From: JAAYJK01 sp964501655
GTDB taxonomy: Bacteria; Bacillota; Syntrophomonadia; Syntrophomonadales; Syntrophomonadaceae
DNA: 64,000 bases
Direction: 5' to 3'
NCBI GenBank assembly: GCA_964501655.1
Contig: CAZCTN010000007.1
Coordinates: forward strand, 1 to 64,000
Shown here: piece by piece, positions 1 to 7,718 of the stretch
Layout of the letters: each line of letters opens with the position of its first letter
Position numbering within the stretch: the first letter of the stretch is position 1
Position numbers and translations under genes: made by a program
Notes under the pieces: model-generated
What the model was told of the DNA's origin: nothing
What the model saw: the letters and a program-made list of their open reading frames with translations, nothing else
Databases searched by the model: none

Positions 1-279
1 TTCGCTGCTGTGAAAGTGGCATTTATAACTTTCTCCATCGATGGAATTATTAACCGTTAATGAAGCATCCAGGATGGTAACGTCCTTGATAGTCATGAGG
101 TAGTCAACTATTTCTGGATGGTTTTTGAGTAAAAAGGCAAAGTCGCTGGGATAAAAAACCGGGGAATAATTACCGCAACAACCCTTACCATCCTGTCGCG
201 GACATTCCATGCACAGGTCGACTTCGATATAGCTGCGCAAACCTTCATTATGGAAGATGATTTCAATCTCTTTAATCAT
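1..279 (-). CDS. Cysteine-cluster protein (YkgJ-like), C-terminus cut by window edge
   Basis: An open frame of 93 codons runs from an ATG at 279 to the left edge with no stop, so the gene is partial. The start is preceded by GGGAGGA with good spacing (about 290-296). The protein begins MIKEIEIIFHNEG. Near residue 23 it has a CMECP motif, followed about nine residues on by a GCCGNYSP motif. This Cys-x2-Cys plus paired Cys arrangement resembles the YkgJ-type zinc/iron-chelating cysteine cluster family, whose function is mostly unknown. The family call rests on the cysteine pattern alone. It is transcribed divergently from the gene at 492. Confidence 0.55.
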   Translation of the reverse strand, partial: MIKEIEIIFHNEGLRSYIEVDLCMECPRQDGKGCCGNYSPVFYPSDFAFLLKNHPEIVDYLMTIKDVTILDASLTVNNSIDGESYKCHFHSSE

Positions 280-445
280 ATTAGTATCCTCCCTGACAGC
301 CAATATATCTATTATATTATAGTTAGGGCAAAAGACCATATGTTTAAGCGGCCAGGTAAGTATAAAAACCGACAGCGACGACCTGGATAACTATCACTTC
401 CGTAAAATAAAAAATAGCAGTAATTTGTGAACATGGTAGCCCTAA

Positions 446-474
446 TTTTCATATTCTATCATTAGTAGTATAAT
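446..474 (+). promoter_or_regulatory. Predicted sigma-A promoter for the BclA-like gene
   Basis: A TTTTCA -35 box (446-451) and a perfect TATAAT -10 box (469-474) are separated by 17 bp. The -10 box lies 17 bp ahead of the GTG at 492, which leaves a very short leader. The -35 box matches consensus at four of six positions. Confidence 0.45.
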
Positions 475-491
475 TGGAAGGTTGATTTTTT

Positions 492-1061
492 GTGGAAAAT
501 TGGGACATATTTGCAGGTTGTCGAGGAGTCTGCTTTCGTCTGGGACGCAGCAGGCCAAATAGTCAAAGGAAACCAAAGGCAGGAAGCAGTAAAAATAATA
601 CTGTAAGAGAATCACTTGCCGGGTTGCCTCTCAATAATGGGCTGGGGGCAGAAGACATTAATATCTCCAGTTTAAGCGCTTGGGGCTATGTATATCAAAT
701 CGGACCCCAAACTGTAGCAGTTGGGTCCAACGTTACTTTCACCGATAACGGTCCTTTAAATGGCATTGTTCATACACCAGGCAGCCCTACTATTGAGGTT
801 GCCGCCGGAGGTGTCTATAACATTGAATTTTCCGTATACACCAGCTTAAACAATCCCCAGGATTGGGCCGTGGTTATTAATGGAGTATCTCAATCAAGAT
901 TTACTTCAGCCGGTCAGACGATAACTGCTGCCACTACCCTGAATCTTGCCGCCCGGGATAGAGTGACTATTCGCAATGCCAATACCATACCAGACCCGGC
1001 CACGCTCAGGGAAGGAAATGTGATTACCGCTTATGTAAGGATTTACAAAGTAGATAACTGA
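492..1061 (+). CDS. BclA C-terminal-like (C1q/TNF jelly-roll) domain protein
   Basis: A 189-aa protein starting at GTG 492. Residues about 65-189 resemble the trimeric jelly-roll head of exosporium glycoprotein BclA and its clostridial relatives: a GYVYQIG start, a conserved NGPLNGIVHTPGSPTIEV segment, a GGVYNIEFSVY strand and a closing AYVRIYKVDN strand. In Bacillus such domains cap collagen-like GXX stalks on the spore surface. Here there is no collagen repeat; the N-terminal 60 residues are basic and low in recognisable structure. No signal peptide is evident. A spore or surface location is an inference from the family. The N-terminus is uncertain because no strong ribosome binding site precedes the GTG. 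Confidence 0.65.
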   Translation: MENWDIFAGCRGVCFRLGRSRPNSQRKPKAGSSKNNTVRESLAGLPLNNGLGAEDINISSLSAWGYVYQIGPQTVAVGSNVTFTDNGPLNGIVHTPGSPTIEVAAGGVYNIEFSVYTSLNNPQDWAVVINGVSQSRFTSAGQTITAATTLNLAARDRVTIRNANTIPDPATLREGNVITAYVRIYKVDN

Positions 1062-1161
1062 AAGACTAGATAAGTGCCCTATAAGAGGCGCAGTAAACAA
1101 TGTGAATTGCTACAGAAATGCCTATCCTGGACTACTTCTTTCTCGCCTATATTTGAACCTT

Positions 1162-1192
1162 GGTCACTTTGAGTAAAGTACTTAAAGTGATC
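1162..1192. repeat. Hairpin in the 1062-1451 intergenic region
   Basis: Arms TCACTTT (1164-1170) and AAAGTGA (1184-1190) enclose AGTA/TACT, giving a stem of about 12-14 bp with a three-base AAG loop and two G-T pairs. No T-run follows, so it is not a classical terminator. The rest of this 390-bp intergenic stretch shows no gene or other clear signal. Confidence 0.4.
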
Positions 1193-1451
1193 TTCTTGCT
1201 ATTACCATAAAATATTCTCTCAATAGTATGATGAAATTCCTTAAATCGGGGCCAAACAAACCAAATGGAATATAATTATCATTCCATCTTTATTGACTAA
1301 ATAGCAAGCAAGTTAGTTAATCGTTAGTATGTCAGTGCAGCCTCCTGGTTGAGGATCGCATTGGCGGAGTATTTGCATTTTGTTAATCTTACGGTTATTA
1401 TTTAGCTTGGATATTGACAAATTGTGCTTATTTATAAAGGAAGAAATGCTA

Positions 1452-2066
1452 ATGATGGTTACATCCCTGGGTATAATTGGGGGGACTTTTGATCCCGTTC
1501 ACTTTGGGCACCTTATAGCTGCTGAATGTGCCCGGGCAGAGTTTGGTCTGGACCGGGTTATATTTATTCCAGCTAAAATTCCGCCGCATAAGGATACTAG
1601 AGGAATACTTGATGAAGATAAACGCTATCATATGGTAGACCTGGCGGTGCGAAATAATCCGGCTTTTGAGGTATCTGATCTGGAACTCAAAAGGGGAGGG
1701 GTTTCCTATACTATTGACACCATCGAGCATTACCAAAAGGCTTATCCAGGCGGCAGTATATACTTTATCATGGGCCTGGATTCCTTATTTATATTGGATA
1801 CCTGGAAAGATATTGAGTGCCTGGCTAATATGTGTCGATTTATCATAGTAACCCGTCCTGGTTATAATATCCACGATGAAGAAAAGCTGTGGGACCGACT
1901 TCCAAATGTATTCTGGCGGCAGGCCAATTTTATACCAATACCGGGCCTGGATATATCTTCCAGTGATATAAGGAAACGGGTATCTCAGGGTAAGCCGATC
2001 AGATACATGCTGCCCGAGATGGTGGAAAGATATATTAGAGATAACCATCTTTACCAGGAAGGATAA
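1452..2066 (+). CDS. nadD: Nicotinate-nucleotide adenylyltransferase
   Basis: NadD adenylates nicotinate mononucleotide with ATP to give deamido-NAD in NAD synthesis. The 204-aa product has the nucleotidyltransferase signature GGTFDPVHFGHL near its N-terminus and the C-terminal ISSSDIRKR motif (SSTxIR type), both diagnostic. ATG 1452 is chosen because AAGGAAG (1437-1443) lies 8 bp upstream; an in-frame ATG at 1446 is too close to that site. The yqeK gene follows after 4 bp, so the two are co-transcribed. The usual upstream neighbours obg and proBA are absent here. Confidence 0.95.
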   Translation: MMVTSLGIIGGTFDPVHFGHLIAAECARAEFGLDRVIFIPAKIPPHKDTRGILDEDKRYHMVDLAVRNNPAFEVSDLELKRGGVSYTIDTIEHYQKAYPGGSIYFIMGLDSLFILDTWKDIECLANMCRFIIVTRPGYNIHDEEKLWDRLPNVFWRQANFIPIPGLDISSSDIRKRVSQGKPIRYMLPEMVERYIRDNHLYQEG

Positions 2067-2070
2067 TCCT

Positions 2071-2646
2071 ATGGAGGCTGATAGAGCTCGAAAGCTGATT
2101 AAAGCAAAGCTTTCTAATAAAAGGTACCAGCATTCTTTGCAGGTGGCTGATACAGCGGTTAAAATGGCCCGGAGATACGGACTGGATGAGTACCGGGCCA
2201 ATCTGGCAGGACTTCTACATGATTATGCCCGAGATTTGTCGGAGGAAGTACTGCTTGAGACTGCTGCAAAAAACAACTTGATTGGCAATCAGGTTGAAAG
2301 AGATATTCCTGAACTGCTCCATGGACCGGTGGGGGCTTTTCTGCTCAAGCAAGAACTGGAGATAAAAGACACCGAACTACTAAGCGCTATCAGTCACCAT
2401 ACCCTGGGTGCTGTGGGGATGAGTGACCTGGAAAAAGTGATATTTATAGCGGATATGATTGAACCAGGCCGGAGCTATAATGGAGTTGCAGAACTTAGAG
2501 AACTGGCTTATAAAGACTTGGACAAGACTATGTTGTTGGGTTTGGAAAGCAGTATCAGGTATTGCCTGGATGCAGGAAAAACTTTACACCCGCAAACGGT
2601 TGAAGCAAGAAACAGCTTCCTAAAGAAGGTGAATGCTCGTGAGTAA
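2071..2646 (+). CDS. yqeK: HD-domain hydrolase YqeK (probable diadenosine tetraphosphatase)
   Basis: A 191-aa HD-superfamily protein. The metal-binding residues are visible: H21 in the YQHSLQVADTA segment, H50-D51 in the LLHDYARD motif, and further histidines in LLHGP and ISHHTLG. Family members are symmetrical Ap4A hydrolases. It lies 4 bp after nadD and overlaps the next gene by 14 bp, which fits the conserved Firmicutes order nadD-yqeK-rsfS, interrupted here by one extra gene. The length is typical of the family. Confidence 0.92.
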   Translation: MEADRARKLIKAKLSNKRYQHSLQVADTAVKMARRYGLDEYRANLAGLLHDYARDLSEEVLLETAAKNNLIGNQVERDIPELLHGPVGAFLLKQELEIKDTELLSAISHHTLGAVGMSDLEKVIFIADMIEPGRSYNGVAELRELAYKDLDKTMLLGLESSIRYCLDAGKTLHPQTVEARNSFLKKVNARE

Positions 2647-3385
2647 AATACAGATGTATTGTGATAAACTAATGAAAATGAGCGATTGGGATGATTACTT
2701 GCTTCAAAACTCAGGTCTTCCTGGGCCTCGAAGTAATCTGGAGCTTATGTGGGCAGTAGTACGGGAAGGAGATGAGGAGCTTTTTCAACGTTACCTGGTT
2801 TACACTGAGCCGTTGGCCCCCAGAAATACTCCGGGAGAATTTTTGGCTATGTGCGGTATAGTGGGGTATGGTAGACTGATAACAGAAGGTGATCATCAAC
2901 TTCTGCCTGTTTTGCGCAGCTTTGCCTCAGATACGAGATGGAGATTAAGAGAAGCGGTTGCCATGGCTTATCAAATCATGGGAGATAATGATTTTGAAAT
3001 GTTGCTCAGTGATATGGAAATACTAAAAGAAGGTAATCCCCTGGAGAAGAGAGCCGTTGTTGCCGCTTTGTGCGAGCCCAGGTTGCTGAAAAATGCTCAT
3101 GATGCCGATAGGGTACTAAAACTCATAGGTGAAATTACTGAATGGCTGGCGGATAATGATCACCTGAGAAAAACTGAAGAATACCGGGTCCTAAAAAAAG
3201 GTCTGGCCTATGGCTGGAGTGTGGTGGTGGCAGCGTTTCCCCGGGAAGGGAAACCTATCTTTGAGAAGTGGTTGGAGAGCAACAACCCGGAGGTCCGGTG
3301 GGTGATGAGAGAGAACTTAAAAAAGAAACGTCTGCTCAAAGTGGACCCTATTTGGGTTGAACAGTGTAACGAAATACTCAAGTGA
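2633..3385 (+). CDS. HEAT-repeat-like protein, function unknown
   Basis: A 250-aa, alpha-helical protein without a signal peptide or membrane segment. Segments around residues 100-120 (SDTRWRLREAVAMAYQ) and 220-240 (NNPEVRWVMRENLKKK) look like HEAT/ALK-type repeats, which usually mediate protein or nucleic-acid contacts. The start is ATG 2633, overlapping yqeK. GTG 2639 is an alternative that is better spaced from the GAAGG at about 2625. It overlaps a possible upstream start of rsfS, so the four genes form a tight operon. A link to DNA alkylation repair-type ALK folds is possible but unproven. Confidence 0.7.
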   Translation: MLVSKIQMYCDKLMKMSDWDDYLLQNSGLPGPRSNLELMWAVVREGDEELFQRYLVYTEPLAPRNTPGEFLAMCGIVGYGRLITEGDHQLLPVLRSFASDTRWRLREAVAMAYQIMGDNDFEMLLSDMEILKEGNPLEKRAVVAALCEPRLLKNAHDADRVLKLIGEITEWLADNDHLRKTEEYRVLKKGLAYGWSVVVAAFPREGKPIFEKWLESNNPEVRWVMRENLKKKRLLKVDPIWVEQCNEILK

Positions 3386-3417
3386 TGCAGGACACCAAGG
3401 AAGTAGGAGGGCTGTTA

Positions 3418-3783
3418 TTGGAAAAGATTCAAGATCTGGTAAAGTTGATAGCCGGAGCCTGTGAGGACGAAAAGGCTATCGATGTAACCGTGCTAAATGT
3501 ACACGAACTAACGGTATTAGTAGATTATTTCGTCATTGCCAGCGGCAGGAGTATTATCCAGGTAAAGAGTATTGTAGAGCATGTCGAAGATGTACTGGAA
3601 GCGGTTGAGGTAGTACCCTTGCGTCGAGCTGGTCATGCTGAAGGCAAATGGGTGGTACTGGATTATGGTTCTATTATGGTCCATGTTTTCCGCCAGGAAG
3701 AACGGGAATACTATAACCTGGAAAACCTTTGGGGAGATGCCCAAGTGATGCAGTTTGAAGCAGAAGAAGCGATAAGGTCGTAA
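3418..3783 (+). CDS. rsfS: Ribosomal silencing factor RsfS
   Basis: RsfS binds L14 on the 50S subunit and blocks subunit joining during slow growth. The 121-aa product carries the family signature VDYFVIASGRS followed later by GxWVVLDYGSIMVHVF and a C-terminal YYNLENLWGDA motif. TTG 3418 is taken as the start because AGGAGGG (3405-3411) sits 6 bp upstream, and the length then matches the family. A GTG at 3382 overlapping the previous stop has no such site. It is the last gene of the nadD operon and is followed by terminator-like hairpins. Confidence 0.94.
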   Translation: MEKIQDLVKLIAGACEDEKAIDVTVLNVHELTVLVDYFVIASGRSIIQVKSIVEHVEDVLEAVEVVPLRRAGHAEGKWVVLDYGSIMVHVFRQEEREYYNLENLWGDAQVMQFEAEEAIRS

Positions 3784-3796
3784 GATATTATTTTTG

Positions 3797-3839
3797 CTTG
3801 ACTTCAAATGAAAAATTGATGTCAAGTCTTGGACTTTTT
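3797..3839 (+). terminator. Probable terminator of the nadD-rsfS operon
   Basis: Arms CTTGAC (3797-3802) and GTCAAG (3821-3826), with inner TCAA/TTGA pairing, form a hairpin. A TTTTTA run follows about 9 bp later. It lies 14 bp after the rsfS stop. Confidence 0.6.
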
Positions 3840-3881
3840 ATATAAGCTGTGTAATATGCATATTTCAGATATGGATTTTCT

Positions 3882-3909
3882 ACTGCCCTGCTGGTATCAG
3901 CAGGGCAGT
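3882..3909. terminator. Second hairpin in the convergent rsfS/ogt region
   Basis: A perfect 12-bp stem, ACTGCCCTGCTG / CAGCAGGGCAGT, with a GTAT loop. It lies between the convergent rsfS and ogt genes and may stop transcription from either side, although no strong T-run follows on either strand. Confidence 0.5.
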
Positions 3910-3995
3910 TTACTCCAGCGCAAATTAGGGGCGACAAATAAAACTCTTCATAAATCATAACGTATAAGCATACATCATATTGAGTTCATTACATA

Positions 3996-4538
3996 TCAGT
4001 TCTGGATATATTTGCTGCTGATTTTATCAAGCTTTGCTTTTTCCAGCTTTAACATATCTATTTTCATCTGCACTCCGCCCGGGCCGGAAAAACCGCCAGG
4101 AGTTTTCCTTCCTACTACCCGGTGGCAGGGTATGACCAGAGGGATGGGATTATTGCGGTTGGCCTGCCCTACTGCCCGTGAGGCTCTGGGGCTGCCTATA
4201 GCTTTGGCAATTTCACCATAGGTCATGGTCTGGCCATAGGGTATGTTATAGACATACTCCAGACTGCGGCGGTAAAAAGGGGGCAGGTTGGAGATGTACG
4301 GTTTCATTCCCCAGTCATTTATCACTTCACCGGAAAAATAATCCCGTAGCTTGTTTATCAGGGAGATAGAAGTATCATCTTCCAGTACATGAGTTAGTTC
4401 AAGGTTCTCTATAGTATCTTCTCTAAGCCGTTCTTCCATATCTGAACAAACCGAAGGCAGTATAAGCCGATAGAGGGTATCACCCTCCATGAGTATGGCC
4501 ATACTGCCTTTTATTGTTTCAAAGGTATACCAGTGCAC
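3996..4538 (-). CDS. ogt: Methylated-DNA--protein-cysteine methyltransferase
   Basis: This suicide DNA repair enzyme removes O6-alkyl groups from guanine onto its own cysteine. The 180-aa product contains the active-site motif PCHRV (Cys at residue 138) followed by GGFSGPGG, and the upstream helix-turn-helix segment with SPRASRAVGQANRNNP that carries the arginine finger. It starts at GTG 4538 with GAGAGGA 7 bp upstream. It begins 13 bp after the leuS stop on the same strand with no terminator between, so it should be co-transcribed with leuS and fall under the same leader control. Confidence 0.93.
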   Translation of the reverse strand: MHWYTFETIKGSMAILMEGDTLYRLILPSVCSDMEERLREDTIENLELTHVLEDDTSISLINKLRDYFSGEVINDWGMKPYISNLPPFYRRSLEYVYNIPYGQTMTYGEIAKAIGSPRASRAVGQANRNNPIPLVIPCHRVVGRKTPGGFSGPGGVQMKIDMLKLEKAKLDKISSKYIQN

Positions 4539-4551
4539 AGCAATATCCTCT

Positions 4552-7029
4552 CTATTTGGCTACGATATTGACCAGTTTCCTAGGTACTACGATGATCTTG
4601 CTGATCTGTTTTCCCGAAGTGAGTTCTTTGATCTTTGGTAACTCGACTGCTAGGGTTTTAAGTTCATCATCGTTTATATCAGCAGGTACCCGAATGTGGT
4701 CTCTTACTTTCCCCATGAGCTGAATGACTATTTCTACTTCATCCTGTACCAGAGCCTGGGGATCATATTCCGGCCATTTCTGCTGGCAGACGCTGCCTTG
4801 ATTTTGACCCCGATGCCAGAGCTCTTCACATATATGAGGAGTAAAAGGAGTCAGCAGAATCAGCAGGTTTTGCACCGCTTCTTTTACTACTGCCAGGTTA
4901 GGATTCTCGCTATCCCTGTACGCATTGAGGTGGTTGGAAAGCTCCATAATGGCACTGATGGCAGTATTAAAATTGAAGCGATCCCCTACATCCTCAGTTA
5001 CCTTTTTGATGGTGGCATGAGTTTTGAAGCGCAGAGCCCGGGCGTCATCGTCAAGGTCGCCAAAAGATTCGGGCCAGGTGACGTCCTTAATAGCCGATGA
5101 GTGTTCCATGACCAGGCGCCAGATACGGTTCAGGAATCGATAGGCCCCCTCCACCCCTTGATCACTCCATTCCAGATCCCGTTCGGGAGGGGAAGCGAAA
5201 AGAATGAACAGACGGGCGGTATCGGCTCCATAGGTTTTTATAATCTCTTCCGGGCTGACCACATTGCCTTTGGATTTTGACATCTTGGAACTGTCTTTCA
5301 GCACCATGCCCTGGGTCAGCAGGTTGGTAAAGGGTTCTTCACAGGAGAGGATGTTGATGTCATAGAGGAATTTGGTGAAAAACCGGGCATACATCAAATG
5401 CAGTATGGCGTGTTCTACTCCTCCTATATACTGATCCACCGGCATCCAGTAGTCAACTGCTTCTTTTTTGAAAGGTACGTCTTTTTCATGGGGACTGCAG
5501 AAGCGATCGAAGTACCAGCTGGAGCAGACGAAGGTATCCATGGTGTCGGTTTCGCGCCGGGCTTCCCCGCCACAGCCAGGACAGGTGGTGCGGGTGAAGC
5601 TCTCCACATAGTTAAGGGGTGACTCTCCGGAAGGCCGGAATTCCACATCTTCCGGCAGCAGTACCGGCAGCTGGTCTTCGGTCAGGCAAGTGATCCCACA
5701 TTTTTCGCAATACACTACTGGAATGGGGGCTCCCCAATACCGCTGGCGTGAAATCAGCCAGTCCCGCAGCCGGAAGTTCACGGTTCCGGTTCCTATATTG
5801 TTATCCTCCATATACTTGATTACCGCCGAGATTCCCTCATCTACCCCGAGTCCGTTAAAAACTCCTGAGTTTATCATTATCCCGTCTCCGGTATAGGCTT
5901 CGTTCATTTCTTCAGCATCGGCGGGGGAATCGGAAGCTTTTATAACTACTCTTATGGGAATGTTATACTTGCGAGCAAAATCAAAGTCCCGCTGGTCGTG
6001 AGCGGGCACTGCCATAATAGCCCCGGTCCCATAGTCCATCAAAACGTAGTTAGCTATCCAGATGGGCAGTCGTTCGCCGTTCATAGGGTTAATCGCGTAG
6101 GCGCCGGTGAAAACACCTTCCTTATCCGCCTCGGTAGAGGTGCGGGCCAGTTCGGACAGATTCTTCATACTCTGTACTAAGTTGCGCACCGCGGACTCTT
6201 CTTTTTTACCTCGGGAGATAATTTCTACCAGCGGGTGTTCGGGCGCCAAAACCATATAAGTAACCCCGAATACCGTATCCGGGCGAGTAGTGAAAACAGA
6301 CATGCACTCATCAGTGCCCTCCACAGGCATGGAAAATTGGCAGCCTTCGCTGCGCCCTATCCAGTTTCTTTGCATGGTTTTCACTTTTTCCGGCCAGCCG
6401 GGCAACTTTTCCAGATCATCCAGCAATCGCTGGGCATAATCGGTTATCTTAAAGAACCATTGTTCCAGCTGCTTTTTCTCCACTTCAGCCTCACAGCGTT
6501 CACAGGCTCCATCCACCACCTGTTCGTTGGCTAAAACTGTCTGACAGGAAGGACACCAGTTAACTGCTGATTTCTTCTTGTAGGCCAGGCCATTTTCGTA
6601 AAGCTTCACAAACATCCACTGGGTAAATTTATAATAATCCGGTTTACAAGTAGCCAGTTCCCGATCCCAGTCATAACTGATCCCCATGGTTTTAAGCTGT
6701 TGCTTCATGTTCTCAATATTGGCATTGGTCCATACTGCCGGAGGGGTGGCATTTTTGATGGCCGCGTTTTCAGCCGGCAGTCCAAAAGCGTCCCAACCCA
6801 TTGGGTGGAGAACGTTATACCCGTTCATACTTTTAAACCGGGCTACCACATCACCTATAGCATAATTGCGCACATGCCCCATATGCAAATTTCCTGACGG
6901 GTAAGGAAACATCTCCAGGTCATAATACTTGGGCTTGCCGGGATCTTCGTTTACTTTAAAGAAGTGGTTTTCTTCCCAGTATTTTTGCCATTTTGCTTCA
7001 ATAGACCGGTGATTATACTTACTGTTCAT
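4552..7029 (-). CDS. leuS: Leucyl-tRNA synthetase
   Basis: A class I synthetase of 825 aa, full length for the bacterial LeuRS. It has the HMGH motif at residues 49-52 after FPYPSGN, the KMSKS loop near residue 580, a CP1 editing domain with a TTRPDT motif, and zinc-type cysteine pairs (CPSC ... CERC) in the insertion near residue 160. Start ATG 7029 is preceded by AAGGAGG. Expression is controlled by a leucine T-box leader that contains a tRNA gene (see 7055-7395 and 7131-7206). The ogt gene follows directly. Confidence 0.97.
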   Translation of the reverse strand: MNSKYNHRSIEAKWQKYWEENHFFKVNEDPGKPKYYDLEMFPYPSGNLHMGHVRNYAIGDVVARFKSMNGYNVLHPMGWDAFGLPAENAAIKNATPPAVWTNANIENMKQQLKTMGISYDWDRELATCKPDYYKFTQWMFVKLYENGLAYKKKSAVNWCPSCQTVLANEQVVDGACERCEAEVEKKQLEQWFFKITDYAQRLLDDLEKLPGWPEKVKTMQRNWIGRSEGCQFSMPVEGTDECMSVFTTRPDTVFGVTYMVLAPEHPLVEIISRGKKEESAVRNLVQSMKNLSELARTSTEADKEGVFTGAYAINPMNGERLPIWIANYVLMDYGTGAIMAVPAHDQRDFDFARKYNIPIRVVIKASDSPADAEEMNEAYTGDGIMINSGVFNGLGVDEGISAVIKYMEDNNIGTGTVNFRLRDWLISRQRYWGAPIPVVYCEKCGITCLTEDQLPVLLPEDVEFRPSGESPLNYVESFTRTTCPGCGGEARRETDTMDTFVCSSWYFDRFCSPHEKDVPFKKEAVDYWMPVDQYIGGVEHAILHLMYARFFTKFLYDINILSCEEPFTNLLTQGMVLKDSSKMSKSKGNVVSPEEIIKTYGADTARLFILFASPPERDLEWSDQGVEGAYRFLNRIWRLVMEHSSAIKDVTWPESFGDLDDDARALRFKTHATIKKVTEDVGDRFNFNTAISAIMELSNHLNAYRDSENPNLAVVKEAVQNLLILLTPFTPHICEELWHRGQNQGSVCQQKWPEYDPQALVQDEVEIVIQLMGKVRDHIRVPADINDDELKTLAVELPKIKELTSGKQISKIIVVPRKLVNIVAK

Positions 7030-7054
7030 AATAACCTCCTTGTTAAAATATCAG

Positions 7055-7087
7055 AAAATAAAAAACTCATCCCCGGCAAGGGACGAG
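7055..7087 (-). terminator. T-box-controlled terminator upstream of leuS
   Basis: On the minus strand, CTCGTCCC (7087-7080) pairs with GGGATGAG (7073-7066) around a short loop. A T-rich tract follows (7065-7055). The CCCTT of its left side can instead pair with AAGGG next to the T-box to form the antiterminator. Confidence 0.88.
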
Positions 7088-7130
7088 ATTAGCTTTCCCG
7101 CGGTACCACCCTTATTGACAGATACAATAA

Positions 7131-7206
7131 TGGTGGAGCTAGTGGGATTCGAACCCACGACCTCTTGAATGCCATTCAAGCGCGCTCCCAACTGCGCCAT
7201 AGCCCC
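7131..7206 (-). tRNA. tRNA-Ala, anticodon GGC, embedded in the leuS leader
   Basis: A canonical 76-nt tRNA folds on the minus strand. The acceptor arm is GGGGCTA/TAGCTCC, including the G3:U70 pair that identifies alanine tRNAs. The D stem is GCGC/GCGC, the anticodon stem CTTGA/TCAAG with loop ATGGCAT (anticodon GGC), the variable loop AGGTC, and the T stem GTGGG/CCCAC with loop TTCGAAT. The discriminator is A and the CCA end is genomically encoded. No base pair is broken, so the gene looks functional. It lies between the stem III-like region and the antiterminator of the leuS T-box leader, with no promoter of its own evident. Confidence 0.97.
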
Positions 7207-7401
7207 ACGTCATGTCCACTCGGAATGATAACGGAATTCCCGTCACAGGCTAAATATCACCTGTGAAGCTCACCGGTGAGTTCAACTGGCCTAATACCGT
7301 CTCACACCATCCGACGATTCTCTGAAACCGCCTGTCTACTACTCCGGGTCGATGCTTTCTGATATTAATTTTATCTAGACTACTTTTCGTCCACGAGCAA
7401 T

Positions 7402-7430
7402 ATTATAGAATATAAAGTTACTGAACGCAA
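7402..7430 (-). promoter_or_regulatory. Promoter of the leuS leader and embedded tRNA-Ala
   Basis: On the minus strand a TTGCGT -35 box (7430-7425) and a perfect TATAAT -10 box (7407-7402) are separated by 17 bp. This predicts a start near 7395, just ahead of the T-box stem I. Confidence 0.75.
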
Positions 7431-7463
7431 GCATTAACTGCTCTATTTAGTGTCCAGAGGCCG

Positions 7464-7718
7464 ATGGGGATGCTGATCCTGCGCCTGGTTGCCGCGATGG
7501 GCTTGAAGCTGTGGAGCAGTTTTTTACATAAACCTATTGGCCAACCAAAGCTAATAGCAGTGCTCGGAGAGTGTATAAAATCCTTAAATATTCAAAATGG
7601 ATGGGCAGAAAATACTGGGTTGTGTCCCAGTGATAATAGAGATCCCAATGGGACCACCCCGGATAATAGTCGGAATAGTCCTAATATTGAAATAAAAAAG
7701 GAGGAATTTTCAGAGTAA
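7464..7718 (+). CDS. Doubtful small ORF
   Basis: An 84-aa reading frame with no recognised domain; its C-terminus is rich in Asn, Pro, Glu and Lys. No ribosome binding site is evident, and the frame starts just downstream of the divergent leuS promoter. Its stop overlaps the start of the next small frame (TAATG), which hints at coupling. The region may instead be a decayed gene remnant. Confidence 0.2.
   Translation: MGMLILRLVAAMGLKLWSSFLHKPIGQPKLIAVLGECIKSLNIQNGWAENTGLCPSDNRDPNGTTPDNSRNSPNIEIKKEEFSE

Larger units (their letters stand above)
7055..7395 (-). promoter_or_regulatory. Leucine T-box riboswitch leader of leuS (contains a tRNA gene)
   Basis: Read on the minus strand, the leader has stem I elements: a GGTGTGA apical-type motif, then GAACTCACC with specifier CTC (Leu) at 7280-7278. 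A stem III-like hairpin CACAGG...CCTGTG and a CCGTTATC...GAGTGG segment follow. The T-box AGGGTGGTACCGCGG lies at 7112-7098, with TGGT to pair with an ACCA tRNA end. The terminator is CTCGTCCC/GGGATGAG. Uncharged tRNA-Leu should favour the antiterminator, formed by AAGGG pairing with CCCTT. A whole tRNA-Ala gene separates stem III from the antiterminator. This is unusual: the specifier-to-T-box distance is about 170 nt, of which 76 are tRNA. Confidence 0.92.

Noticed and set aside
4012..6897. Plus-strand reading frames inside ogt and leuS
   Set aside because: They lie opposite strongly supported minus-strand genes, lack ribosome binding sites and show no domains.
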